This document shows, one piece after another, positions 31,281 to 42,270 of a DNA stretch of 64,000 nt. A program made the position numbers and the translations under genes. The notes below the pieces were generated by a model. The model ran no database searches, was not told the DNA's origin, and saw only the letters and a list, made by a program, of their open reading frames with translations. Numbering within the stretch: position 1 is the stretch's first letter; every line of letters begins with the position of its first letter. The stretch lies in NCBI GenBank assembly GCA_029532625.1, contig JARFXM010000011.1, forward strand, positions 62,001 to 126,000. The letters are read 5' to 3'. The stretch comes from Lomentospora prolificans (taxonomy: Eukaryota > Ascomycota > Sordariomycetes > Microascales > Microascaceae).

Positions 31281-33682
31281 CTACAGGCGATATGACAGTT
31301 TTACCTCGCCTGGCGCATTGTACGTCGGAACCTTCATATCAAGCGCTTCACCCGAATAGCCCAAGTCCTCAGCAACCAACACGGCTGCCTTCTCGCCAAT
31401 CAACAAAGCAGTAGAGTACGTGTTGCAGCCAACATTATCGGGGCAGATACTGAGATCCGCAACCTTGAGGCCCTTGACACCGTGGACATTCAATCTCTCG
31501 TCCAGGACACCATGCTTGACAATGCTGTTACCCTCGCGTGGGGCCATGGAACAGGTACCCAAACTGTGCCAGGTACTTTCGACGTGCCTCTTGACCCACT
31601 CCTCAACAGCCTTAATATCTCTCTCGCTGTACTTCAATTCGTCGTGGCCATTGACCTTGTTGGAATTGAGGATATTGCTCCCGGCCTTTCTGGTATGGTC
31701 AGGTAGGTGACAAGACCAACTGCCATGGTCAAGACCGGCAGAGAGGTTACCCGGCAATGCGTAGGCCTTGGTAGTGGCCAAGTCCAAGTCGTGGGCACGG
31801 GCAGGGGAGTCGTAATCAAAGAAGGGATGCTGGTACGTAGAGTTAGTGGTGACCTTGGATAGAAGTGTCAGCAAAGGGAAATTATCTTACCATGTTCTGG
31901 ACCTCTCCAGCGTACGCGTCCATTCGACGGGCTGTCTCTCGGGACTTTATATAGCCCCAAACCATGGGGACCATGTCTCGCTCATCGTTCATGAAGCCTG
32001 TGTCAAAGTCGGGGGCCTCATATGGATCAGAACTCTTGATGTGAGTGCTTCCTCGAGAGAATGGGTACTCCAAGAAATGAAACATCGTGAAGAACTTTCC
32101 AGGGGGCCTGTTGAAGCATTAGTAGTGCGATCTATTAAGATCTGTCTTGTCTGGGTCAATCCTACATCAGCATGTGATCACCGAACCAGCCGGCGATGAC
32201 GCTGTAGTGCATCACTGGCTTGTCTGGTTTCTCTTTGAAATACGAGAGCCAGCCATCCTTGAAATGAGGCGTCGGCCAGCTCTCAAATTCTTTCAACTCA
32301 TCTTCAGTTGGTCGAATCTTGACGCCTGCTTCAATCCCGTTCGTGGCGAGTGGCCCAGTTCCCTTGAGGTTCCACTCCTCAAACACCCCTTTAATGCGTT
32401 AGAATTTGCACGGATGAACAAAATAATCGACCGACTATTGTTAAATTACTGCAAAGGAACTCACTCTTTTGAACCTCTGGTTCTCCACGAACAAAATCGT
32501 CGAAACTCTCCGTCTCCGGCTTCGCCCGATAGACCGAAAAGGTCAAGTAATGGTCCTGGAAATTGAGACCGACACCTGGAAGGTCGATGATGGGCTCGAC
32601 ACCAGCGGCCTTCAACTTCTCAGGGTCTCCGATACCGGATCGCTGAAGGATGAGCGGCGACGAAAGAGTTCCGCCCGAGACAACGATTTGCTTGCGGGCA
32701 CGGAAGATGCGCTTCTTGGGATGGCCGGGGTCCAGAGGCTTGGTTGGCACCGTCTGAACTCCGACGGCCCGCCCGTCCTCGATGATCACCTTATCCACCT
32801 TTGTGTTGCACAGGAGGTAGAGGTTGCTGTGGACGGCACGCGTGGCGTGGACGTATGCGTGTGCACTGTCGCTGCGGCGGCCTGTGTCGCGGTTAATCCA
32901 CTTCAGCCACTGTTCTGCGCCGTGTCCGGTTGTCAAGTCCTGCAAGTCGTCGACAATGGGGATTCCCTGCGATTCAGCTGCGCGGAGGAAATCATCCTTG
33001 ATGGGGTACTGGTAATTTCCAAAGGACACTTTGATTGGGCCCGAGTCGCCATGTATCTCACGGTTACTAGGTATGTTATTAGCAATCAGGGCTACGATGA
33101 CGAGGGTGTTGATGGTTGCGTGCTTACTGGGATGCTCGCTGGTATGTTTCGTGCTTCCGCATCAAAGGCAGCAGATCGGTTGTCTTCCATCCCTCCGCCT
33201 GGAAGTCGTCGTACTACCAGGGGCTCCGTTAGTGTTGGACGATAAGCAGAAGAGCTGAAGCGGAGACTTACATCGCTGGCACTAGCCCTGGTATACATCA
33301 TAAAATTGATCGACGAGCCACCACCGAGAATATGAGCACACGGAACGACAGCCTTTCGTCCGGCAAGCCATTTTGATGGGCGGGACTCGTAGAAAGTAGC
33401 AGTCTTGGAGTCAAGCTTCATGTTGCGCGGGTAGATACCCGGCCGGTATACCCATGGGTTGTTCAGATTGCTCTCTCCCGCCTCGATCAACAACACCTTT
33501 AGGTTGTGATCAAGGTTGGCCAACCTGGGACGCTGTTAGCACAAAAAGTACAAAGTAGTAATATATAAAGCATCTAGAGCTCACCGCCCGGCCACCACGC
33601 AACCACAGCTTCCGCCACCGCAAACAATGATGTCAAACTCCTCGGGGAGGATGCTACTAAAGTTGGAAAAATCAGACGTCAT
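31281..33682 (-). CDS. Alcohol (methanol) oxidase, GMC oxidoreductase family
   Basis: FAD-dependent GMC oxidase closely matching the filamentous-fungal/methylotroph alcohol oxidases that turn methanol into formaldehyde and H2O2, normally in peroxisomes. Seven exons: 33682-33585, 33524-33272, 33213-33128, 33066-32465, 32388-32166, 32107-31891 and 31853-31281, all in phase, 683 aa. The last intron is only 37 bp. Key blocks are the FAD-binding IIVCGGGSCGCVVAGR (about 18-33), ILGGGSSINFMMYTRASASD, HGAEQWLKWINRDTGRRSDS, LPGVGLNFQDHY, MFHFLEYPFSRGS, and the catalytic His and Asn in STWHSLGTCSMAP and PDNVGCNTYS. The C-terminus ends SYRL, which is not a standard PTS1 ([SAC][KRH][LM]), so peroxisomal import by that signal is unclear. 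No signal peptide is present. Confidence 0.94.
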
Positions 33683-35189
33683 TTCGATTGTTATAGAGTT
33701 TCTTCGCTGGATAGTCTGCCGTTATTCGAGCTATCTGGTCTGCTATTGTTCGTGGAACAGACTCCTCGATAAGCATTGGGCAATCCGAGTCCTTATAGCT
33801 CCTCTCCGTCTTCAACGCAGCAGCTCATCTGCGGGGCCCGTTTGATACCCCGCCGCGACCTTGCATCTGCCCTAGCTCTGTATGATTGTTTTGAGGAGCA
33901 TGATGGGTATCACGGCCGCTGTTGGCGCATACGGCCCCTCTCTCTGAACGATTCCGCACCAATCGAATGTTGGTGGCAGGACAGACGTCGTCATGCGATG
34001 ACATGAGGAGCGCTCGGTACTTTGCTCTAGCTATCTTACTGGTCAATTAAGGGTCGTGATCATGACCGATTGTAGACGAACAACGGGGGCATCGGGGAGA
34101 TGGAGGTCCGGCCCACACGGAGCGAGTAGCGAAATGGTGTGCAGCTAAATTGACCGGATGCAAGACAGATAATACTCGGCAAGACGCATTGCTCCGCACT
34201 CCTGTGGATGTGCGGAGGTAGCACGCGGGCCGAGGCCCATATTCGATAGAATATGTCTTTTCCAAGCATGGAGTAGCTCGAAAGGGTCGCGGGCGACGTG
34301 TAACAGTCGAAATGGGGGATGGCCGTGGCCATTCGCGTGTGGTGGGCAGCATGTGGAGTAATTGGCGTTGGATTGATGCCGCTATCCCCCAAATGGGACC
34401 AAAGGTTGCTCTGATCATGGTCAAGACGTATGCACGGCGGGGATTCGGTCGGAAGCTAGTCGATTGCTCCGCCATCCGCCAAGCGCCCACCGAGGCCCCT
34501 CATCCGTCATATGTTCGGCGGCGTCTCAATTGCCGTGTCACACAAGGACGCGAAAAGCTCTGGTCAATGGACACTGTCCTGCACCCCAGATACTGCTAAG
34601 ACGCAACCTGCATCAAGTGCGGGGACCGCATCGCTGATCTGATATGATGGTCCTTGCAAGCTCGGCAGACCATTTTTGCTGCTGGTCCAGCCGACGGACT
34701 TGACCAAGATAATACTGACGGACTCGGGATGCAATGCGGCCGCCTTCGTATTCACAGGCGACGGAAAGAAGATCCTCGGCAAGACCAACTCCTCGCATTC
34801 CCCGGGCAGACTGGTTATTACTCGGTGTAGTATTTATTACAGTATAGTCTGCTCTCATGATATTGTTATAAACTTTGTGATACAGCGGGAGGCCCGGATC
34901 CATTGTGCGCATATCACTCAGGGAGGCTCGGCACAAATCTTCTAAGAGATAGGCATCACATTCAAGATCATCTTCGGCCAACATCTGCCGCCGTGTCATC
35001 ACCCCTTGTCCTTTACCTTGGCCGCAGGGTTTGTCGTCGACGAAATATTTTAGGTCACCTTTTCGCTATCGCAGGTTCCAGGGCTCGAGCAGCCACACTA
35101 TCGTAGGCTTGTCCCTTTGATGGTATTGGCGCCGGTATTTTGGTGATTGCTTGGCTCCATTATGAATGCTTCCGCCCACGACATACCTA
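33683..35189. other. Gene-poor region, no gene recognised
   Basis: 1.5 kb with overlapping frames on both strands (for example 34312-34599 plus and 35002-34613 minus), none with recognisable motifs or intron structure. Possibly further decayed coding DNA. Confidence 0.45.
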
Positions 35190-35680
35190 GCTTACCTCGG
35201 TTGTCCTTCTTAAACCTCTTGTATACCTACATTTCAACCGCATGTTTATTATTTCGTATGAATCACCCCGACACATAAGCAAGGTTGTATTCGTCGCGAC
35301 CGACCTCAACAGTAGTGGATGATAGCTCGTTTCCACAGCAGCATTCATGGCCTGTCCAAATTCTATAGAAGTGATAATAGTGGCTGTTGATGATACATGG
35401 AGTGCTCGACACAGACGGTCTGGTTCCATCAAAGGGTCTGGTCATCAGCACTCTATCTTGGACCGCGCGCGATGATGGAGTAATATTGACATGGCGATAT
35501 CCCCGCTCGTCAGCACTTTTGCAACTGACCGTTGTACCCAAACTAAAACTTATAGCGTCGGGGCAGATCATATTGCTGCTGCCGATATATGGCTCTAGAA
35601 CATGGGTTGGGTTATCAACCTTGTCAAGGTCGAGAGCCAAGAGGCCCCCGCAGTAGCATATGTTTGACTTGCGCGGCCAT
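35190..35680 (-). pseudogene. Relict of a WSC-domain (cell-wall/carbohydrate-binding) protein
   Basis: The minus-strand frame ending at 35263 contains the second half of a WSC domain: RVLMTRPF, then TPCII, then IWTGHECCCGNELSSTTVEV, matching the WSC pattern ...ECYCGN.L...V....CN.AC.G. Conserved Cys codons have become Tyr (DEYNLAYVSG where the family has ECN.AC), which is G-to-A change on this strand. A TGA then ends the frame, while the next WSC residues (CRGDSYEI...NMRL) continue in another frame. Upstream, around 35650, an ICYCGGLL segment hints at a preceding WSC repeat. No start codon or signal peptide is in place. Confidence 0.55.
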
Positions 35681-36078
35681 TACCACCTTCGTACATCCGC
35701 CCTCGCCTAACCTTGCACGGTCGTTCTCGTACTAGTGACATTAAATCTCTTATGACTCGGACGCCCTGGTGAGTAGGAGAAACGCAGCGTTCATGCTTAA
35801 GATTCGACTTTTGTCTATTCGCGTTCCAGTCTCTCAGATCTGGCTATGTTTCTTTCGTATGTACCAGCGGCAGCCGGCAGCTTTTGTGCAAGTCATGTAG
35901 CCGTGAGTTAGCGGGTCATATACGAGCTGAACAGCCTGGAACCGCTGGCCGTCACGACAAAAATGGGTCGAGAACTCGATCTGTGCGGTTTAATGAGCGT
36001 GTAATATAGAGCTGGATATTGAATATGGACTATCCAGGACAGCAATTACCAACTCTTTACCCGCGAAGAGCTTTCCTT
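35681..36078. other. Intergenic region, no gene recognised
   Basis: Nothing beyond short chance frames. Confidence 0.5.
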
Positions 36079-37496
36079 CTATATTCCAGTTATTCTCCAT
36101 CCAACCTGGGCGTGCCGAGCTGCCACAAACGTCACTGCCGAGCACAACATCGAAATGCCACAAAAGAGTTGCAAGCCCAAGAAGCTGCCTCCTTGCGCCG
36201 ATACGAGTGCGCCGCCAATGGGTGAACCGGTCAGGGCACCGAGCGCGGTCACTAGGAACGCAACGCCCGTACGCGTACCAATCTTTTCAATCTCGCTAAT
36301 CTGTGCGATACAGGCGGGCAGCATTGTTACGTAGCCGCCTGACGTGAAGCCGAAAACGACGGCGTATGCGATGATGGCGGCAGTGTTGTGGGTGCTGGGT
36401 ATCCATAACGCCAAGGTAGTAATCCCGGACAAGGAGACAATGCCAATCATGCAGTTGTATCGTCCGAATTTGTCGGCTGCGAAGCCGGGGACGATGCGGC
36501 CCACGATACTTACGGCGTTGATTATGGATAAGAGGTACGGGGTGACGGATGCCGAGATGCCGCTGGCTTTTGCTTGGATGATGATGTAATTCATCGGGAG
36601 GTACATTCCCCAGAAAAATAAGAATCCGCCCAGCATGGTGAGAGCCATTGGCCGCTCTTTGAAGGGCTTGGTGTAGTCTGCGACCAGCAAAGGGCGAGGA
36701 GCCGGAGGGAGACGAGACTTGACCGTCGCGCAGGCGACCGCGCAGAGTGCGAGCAATAGAAAACCGAGGACACGAAGGGCCCAGGCGAAGCCGATAGATT
36801 TGAATAGGCGGTCCATCATGATTGGGAGGACGACTCCACCGACAGAAGAGCCGGAGTTGACGATGCCGAACGCGGCGCCTCTCTTCTTGAGGAACCATGT
36901 GGCCGTGGAGGATAGCGCGGCGTTGAAGACAGCGCCCGAGCCAATGGAGCTCAGGATCGCCTGGCTGAGGAAGATTTGATAGTAGCTGGTCGATAGCGAA
37001 GTCATCATGATTCCTAAACAATATACGGGCGTTCCGATCCAAAGAAGCCACCGAGGGCCGTAAGAATCAAACACTCTACCCCACTATACGACGAGCAGAC
37101 GTTAGGAACCGACAAAAAGTGCAATTCTGCAGAGGAGGGAGCACTGACTACTGCTGTTCCTCCGCTTTGGATGAAGATCTGGACACTTGTGATCCAGCTA
37201 ACGGCACTCGGGCCATAGCTTTCCAATGGACCGTCCACGTAATATTGCAGGAATAGCCCGACACACGTGATGAGGCCGAACGTGCAAAACAGAGCGAGCC
37301 ATGCCCCGAAGACGACGAGCCAAGCTTCCAGTCCTCCGTCTGGGAAGTCGGAAGGCGATAGGACTCGCGGACAGTCCAGTGGTAAGGCTTGCGGTTCTTC
37401 TGCCACGCTCTCCGGCTTTGGCCGGGTGGGTTCCTTGTCACTGGGACTGAGGCCGTTGCTGTCCTTTAGACCTGATGATATATGCTCCGGCTTCAT
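36079..37496 (-). CDS. MFS monocarboxylate-type transporter
   Basis: Two exons, 37496-37152 and 37083-36079, encode 449 aa with 12 predicted TM segments. It belongs to the fungal monocarboxylate porter (MCT) group of the MFS, whose members move small carboxylates or remain orphan. The group's N-terminal motif is present: a polar cytosolic tail of about 50 residues, then DFPDGGLEAWLVVFGAWLAL, and later GRVFDSYGPRWLLW across the intron. Further blocks are FLKKRGAAFGIVNSGSSVGG and GRIVPGFAADKFGRYN after TM7-8. The fungal MCT-like group also contains genes that lie in secondary-metabolite clusters, but no core enzyme is nearby. Substrate unknown. Confidence 0.92.
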
Positions 37497-38043
37497 GGTT
37501 GGGAGAGGTTTTGGAGCTGTTAACGGCGATTCGGGGAGCGAGCGGCTGTTACCTCCGACGCGGGCGGATGCTTAAGAAAACAGATATGCAATTGATGGCG
37601 AGTGTGGATAATCTTTCTGGGCTCGGCTTCGGCAAATTCATAGTGTCCTGAGCGCGGAATATCCGCCCACGAGTTATTAACTAAACCCAATCGGTAACAA
37701 TGGGATTACACATAACCACCGTATTTTTCGCGGAATTTCACGATGAACTAAGAAACGGATGTTCTGACATTCATAGATACATTTATTCTGGAGATGGATT
37801 TTCATGATCTCCTGGTTTAATTCTTTGGGCGTGGTGACCTATCTCTGCCGCTGGCGCGGATATTCCGAAATTCGGCTCGGATTGCCGATATTAAACGAGA
37901 CGGTAATAGCGCGAGAATGGAGAATCGGGCTCGAAAGAGTGACGGGGTTTCAACCATCAAGCTGGTCAAAGAATCAAGAGCGATATACCATTCAAGACAC
38001 TGCGCAAATAGAAGTATTAATACTTTTACGTTTATTCCTAACC
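37497..38043. other. Intergenic region, no gene recognised
   Basis: Upstream of the MCT-like gene and downstream of the Dal5-like gene; no supported feature. Confidence 0.55.
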
Positions 38044-40053
38044 TCAGCCCCTTTTCTCACTTATGGGTGAAACTCCAGCTGTACCGTCCGACTCTCCCGA
38101 TTCCAGCGACGATTCCCGCTCTCCCTGTGCCTTCCGATCCTGCTTCGCGACTAAGAACCAAGCGGTAGCTACTGAAAGTACAGTCGCTGACAGAATTCCG
38201 ATGGATGCAGAGTAACTGACCCTGTAGGTTGGGCCGAATTTCGACTGGTAGATTTGGGGTCCCTAGCATATACGGTTAGTTTTGTGAAATGGGAAGACGC
38301 TACTTGGGCCGGCTTAATGTGAATGGTTCAATATGAATACGTACCACGATGCCCATCAGTTGGCAAGACGCCTAGCATAAAGGGAAAATCAGTTAGCTAC
38401 CAGTCAATCTTGCCAGGCAATCTTGGGTTGGGTCTTACATTCGTCAAGCCAATCGCTAGAGCCGCAGAGGTTGTTCCCTTGGCTGCGCGAATACGTTCTG
38501 TGAAATGGGTATCAATAACTGTATGCAAAAAGGCACCTTTCTTCATGTGATGGGCATAGCAACTTACCAGGCCAAATGATGGCAAAAAAGCTCTGCGAAG
38601 CCGCCGTGGCAATCATCACGAAAATGTACTTTGCAACGGGCTGCTTGACGGTAATGAGGAGGATGTAGCAGATGATCTGGACAATCTCGACACCCAATCC
38701 CGCCACCCACAGGTTCAGCCTGCCGGTGTGGATAAAGTAGGCCAAGGTAAGGAGGATGACGAAAACTAGCGTGAACGGGGGCATGGTCATGACCTGCGAA
38801 ATGGCCGTGTTCGAGATACCGAGCTCGTATATGACAGTGGGGAGTACGAACGAGATGCCCCAGCCACCGATGCCGTGGGTGATCCATATCATGAGGAAAG
38901 GGATAAAAGTTGGGTCTTTGAAGAGGGCTTTGGCCTGGTCCCAGCTGAAGGTCTTCGCGTTCTTCGTGGGAGCCTGGTCCGGCAAGTCGTCCAAGACGGC
39001 TTCTCTCTCCGGCTCCGTCAGGAACTTGACGGTTTCAGGGTCTAAAAGCAGTCAGAAAAGGGTTTCCTACTCAATGCCAAGTTGTTGCACTCACAGTCTG
39101 GCAGGAAGAAGAAGGTGTACAATCCACAAAGGATTGCCGGGATACCTTCGAGGATGAAGAGCTTCCGCACACGTTAGTGAGTGTGATCCTAGTATGATAA
39201 AGAATGGACTTACCCATCTCCATCCGGCAAGCCCAGCTGTACCGTTCATGAATGAGATCGCATACGCTTTTACCGTTAGTAGATAGTCAATTTTTCTTTT
39301 TCGGGGTCGCGTAATATACTTACCAAGCAACCCGCTGATAGTTCCAGAGAACATGCCGCAAGCGTAGAAGAATGCCTTTCGGATACGCGTCAGTTCTACG
39401 GACAGTCCAGCTAGAAGCATCACATAAACTCTTACAATTCTCATCGGGAGCTTCTCGGCCGGGTACCAAAAGCTAAAATGGTAGCTGTCATAAAGTTAGT
39501 TTCCGTTCATGGCGTATCTCGCCGATTGCCATAATGATGATCACAACTCACAGGACACCGGGATAAAATCCTGCTTCGGCTAGGCCAAGGAAGAATCGGC
39601 ATGCCAGGATACCAGCATAGTTCTGGGTGGCGCCTTGGCACATGGAGACAATTCCCTTCGGACGACGGTTAGATTCTAGTTCTCCCAGATAATGTTCATT
39701 GTCGTACTTACCCAAGTCACCATAATTCGGCTCATCCAAACCGACGGAGAGAAACGCTTCAAAGCCAATGTGGCCATGGGCTCAAAGACCATGTATGGGT
39801 AATAGAAGATACTCAGTACCCAAGCCCACTGCGAACTGCTTAGATTACCTAGTTGTTTCTTGATGCCGGTCCCTTGCTCTAGGTTCATGATGGCTGTGTT
39901 GCTAATGTTGCCGACATGTATTCGCATAATCAAGTAGACAAAGGCGTACCACAAGAGTAGCCTCTTGTCCACCTTGCGGTGTGCAGCCTTGAGAATTGGC
40001 TTTTCCTCATCATCAACGACGATCTTGCCGTGCTTCAGGAAGCTGGGTGACAT
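38044..40053 (-). CDS. Dal5-like MFS transporter (anion:cation symporter family)
   Basis: Ten small exons join in phase: 40053-39712, 39655-39552, 39484-39436, 39375-39324, 39266-39214, 39161-39095, 39041-38568, 38497-38439, 38371-38345 and 38262-38044, giving 481 aa. The protein is an allantoate/nicotinate/vitamin-type permease of the ACS family (yeast Dal5, Tna1, Vht1 relatives). Signatures are DKRLLLWYAFVYLIMRIHVGN (TM1), GIVSMCQGATQNYAGILACR and FFLGLAEAGFYPGVLYHFSF (TM4), RIRAAKGTTSAALAIGLTN (TM10 region) and GPQIYQSKFGPTYR before the last TM. The high intron number is usual for this family in Pezizomycotina. It is divergent from a 2-oxoglutarate dioxygenase with 0.9 kb between starts, suggesting shared control. 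Substrate not readable. Confidence 0.93.
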
Positions 40054-40961
40054 GGTTGGTGAGAGTATTTTGAAGCGACAAGAAACCAAAATCAACCAGG
40101 CCCACCTACTCTACCGAGGAGGGCAGGACATCGCCACGCTGGCGGATTCGGATATATAACCGGGGGAACCATCTCGCTTTTTACGCCGTTATCGCTTTCC
40201 ATTTCCTGTTAGATTTTTTTTTTTTTTCAACCATGTTGAGTCTCTCATATTCAAGTTAAGTTGTCAATCACGTCTTACTGCGGGGCGATTTGCACTCTCC
40301 GCATTGAGGAAAGGCCAGATTGTTTCTGTCAACTATCATTGGCCAGGGGGAGCGACCCAAACCTTCCTTTGACAGGGAATCTGAAGTTGTCGAGTGCGGG
40401 AGGAAGACTCGGCAAGTTCGAGTTAGGTTATTTTGGGCCTAGATAGGCCAAGTCGAAGTGTCTAATTCGCGCGGAGAGGTACCCGCGGGAGGCTCCAAAG
40501 AGTCCGAATGCATCCGACGCCGAGGGAATGATCCAACGACACCCCGGTCGCGAAAAGATGGTCCCACTAACACTGGCACCCAAGGTGTTGACAAAAGCTC
40601 AATTAATATCTAATCATGACTCCCCAGCGCCCTGCTAGACTTGAAATTGCAGAGAGGAATGCGCGCTGTTGTGAACTAGTGAAAGTAGTCTATGCCGGAG
40701 CTGTACTAGCACGAAAGGCTTCCGCGCTGATCTCTCACAGCCAGGCAACACCCCACTCCCGCCATACCAGGGGTTGATTGCGTGCTCGCCGCAAACCGGG
40801 CACAGCATCCCGAGCGCCGGGCGTTTGGGTCCACGGGGCGAGCAGCCAGCGAGGATATTTATTGTGTTGGGCTGGAGCTATTATCCCGGAACTGACAGGG
40901 AGGAGATGCACACTTGTCGATTTTATAATCAAGACCTACCAGAAGAGAAGAAAAATAGAAA
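40054..40961. other. Divergent promoter region
   Basis: 0.9 kb between the Dal5-like transporter and the dioxygenase. No gene recognised. A T-run lies at about 40215-40227. Confidence 0.6.
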
Positions 40962-42270
40962 ATGCCGTCTGCCGTGTCCGAAACTCCGGCGCTGCCAAAA
41001 TGGAAGCGGCCTGCAAAGACCACCTATGACATCCCCTGGGCGGATATCAAGGTTCTAGACCTGAGCAAGTTTGACAAGCCTGGTGGCAAGCAAGAACTGG
41101 CGGAGGAACTGCGTCAAGCGGTGAGTACGAGATCGCGTCCGCTACTCTGGCTCACTTGGTAATAGATATACTGATCAGTAATCTAGGTGCATGAGACGGG
41201 CTTCTTCAGTCTTATCAACACTGGGTTCAGCCCCGAGGAGGTAGAGAGACAATATGACATTGGCCAGGGATTCTTCGACCTCCCTATGACGGAGCGGGAC
41301 CTGCCTCAGTACCGATGCGACTTTACCAAGGGTAACTATTTCGGGTACCGGCCGGTGAGTTAGTTGTGCATCAATGCGTCGACTGTCAAGAAACGCAACC
41401 TAAACATCGTTATCGTCACTAGGCACATGAGAAGACCATTATGAGCACCGATGTCCTTGACAACGTCGAATCCGTAAATGTCGCCAAGTTCATCCCGGAA
41501 TACGCCAACGAACCGTTCCACCCCTTCTTCCATCCATACAAAGCTGAGATCGAGGCATTTTCGAGGGTATTAATCATTTTCACTCTCAATACTATGTATA
41601 AGAAACAAAGGTTAATTAATTTGATCACTTCTAGAAATCCCTCGACCTTGCGAGCAAAGTCTTTACTCTCTTCTCCATTATTCTCGAACTCCCCGAGGAC
41701 TACTTCTCCTCCCGACACGCGTATAGCTCCCCAAGCGAAGACCATGTCCGATACATGACCTACCATCCCCGACCCCTCGCAGAAGATGACAAGGTCGAGC
41801 ACACCTGGTCTAGGGCGCATACGGATTTTGGCTCCCTCACGCTGCTCTGGAGTCAAGACGTCGCTGGTCTGCAGATCAAGACTAAGGAGGGCGAATGGAA
41901 GTACGTTCCTCCTGTCGACGGTGGTATCGTTTGCAACGTCGGAGACACGCTCGACTTTTGGTCTGCCGGATATCTCAAGTCGACCACACATCGTGTCATT
42001 CGCCCGCCGGAGGACCAAGCCCACATCAAGCGACAGGGGTTATTCTACTTTGTCCGCCCCGGGGACACGGTGGATATTAAGCCCGCTCCTTCGCCGCTGT
42101 TAAGAAGGTTGGGGCTCTTGAGCGAGGATAGCGAGAACCAAGCGCCAGTGACGGGACTGCAATACGTGAGGGAGAGAGTTAAGAACTACCATAACCATAA
42201 GGATTATGCAAACATGAAAGGGCAGAAATTTGTAGTTGGAAACTTGCAAATAGAGGATGAAGCGGCATAA
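40962..42270 (+). CDS. 2-oxoglutarate/Fe(II)-dependent dioxygenase (isopenicillin-N-synthase-like)
   Basis: Four exons, 40962-41120, 41187-41354, 41423-41566 and 41635-42270, encode 368 aa. The protein has the DIOX_N region (VLDLSKF..., VHETGFFSLINTGF) and the 2OG-FeII oxygenase core. The iron ligands are His219 and Asp221 (RAHTDFGSLTLLW) and His276 (STTHRVIRPP). The Arg-x-Ser that usually binds 2-oxoglutarate is not obvious; an Arg at 280 follows the last ligand. YMTYHP and GDTLDFWSAGYLKS are typical neighbours. Such enzymes hydroxylate, desaturate or close rings on small molecules and are often paired with transporters. The head-to-head Dal5-like permease suggests uptake and oxidation of the same compound, which is inference. 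Confidence 0.93.

Noticed and set aside
32469..33245. 258-codon plus-strand frame
   Set aside because: Antisense to the alcohol oxidase exons, which have clear family motifs and phased introns.
25243..42270. Secondary-metabolite gene cluster (oxidoreductases, FSH hydrolase, MFS, dioxygenase)
   Set aside because: No PKS, NRPS, terpene synthase or other core enzyme in the window, and gene strands and spacing do not form a compact cluster.
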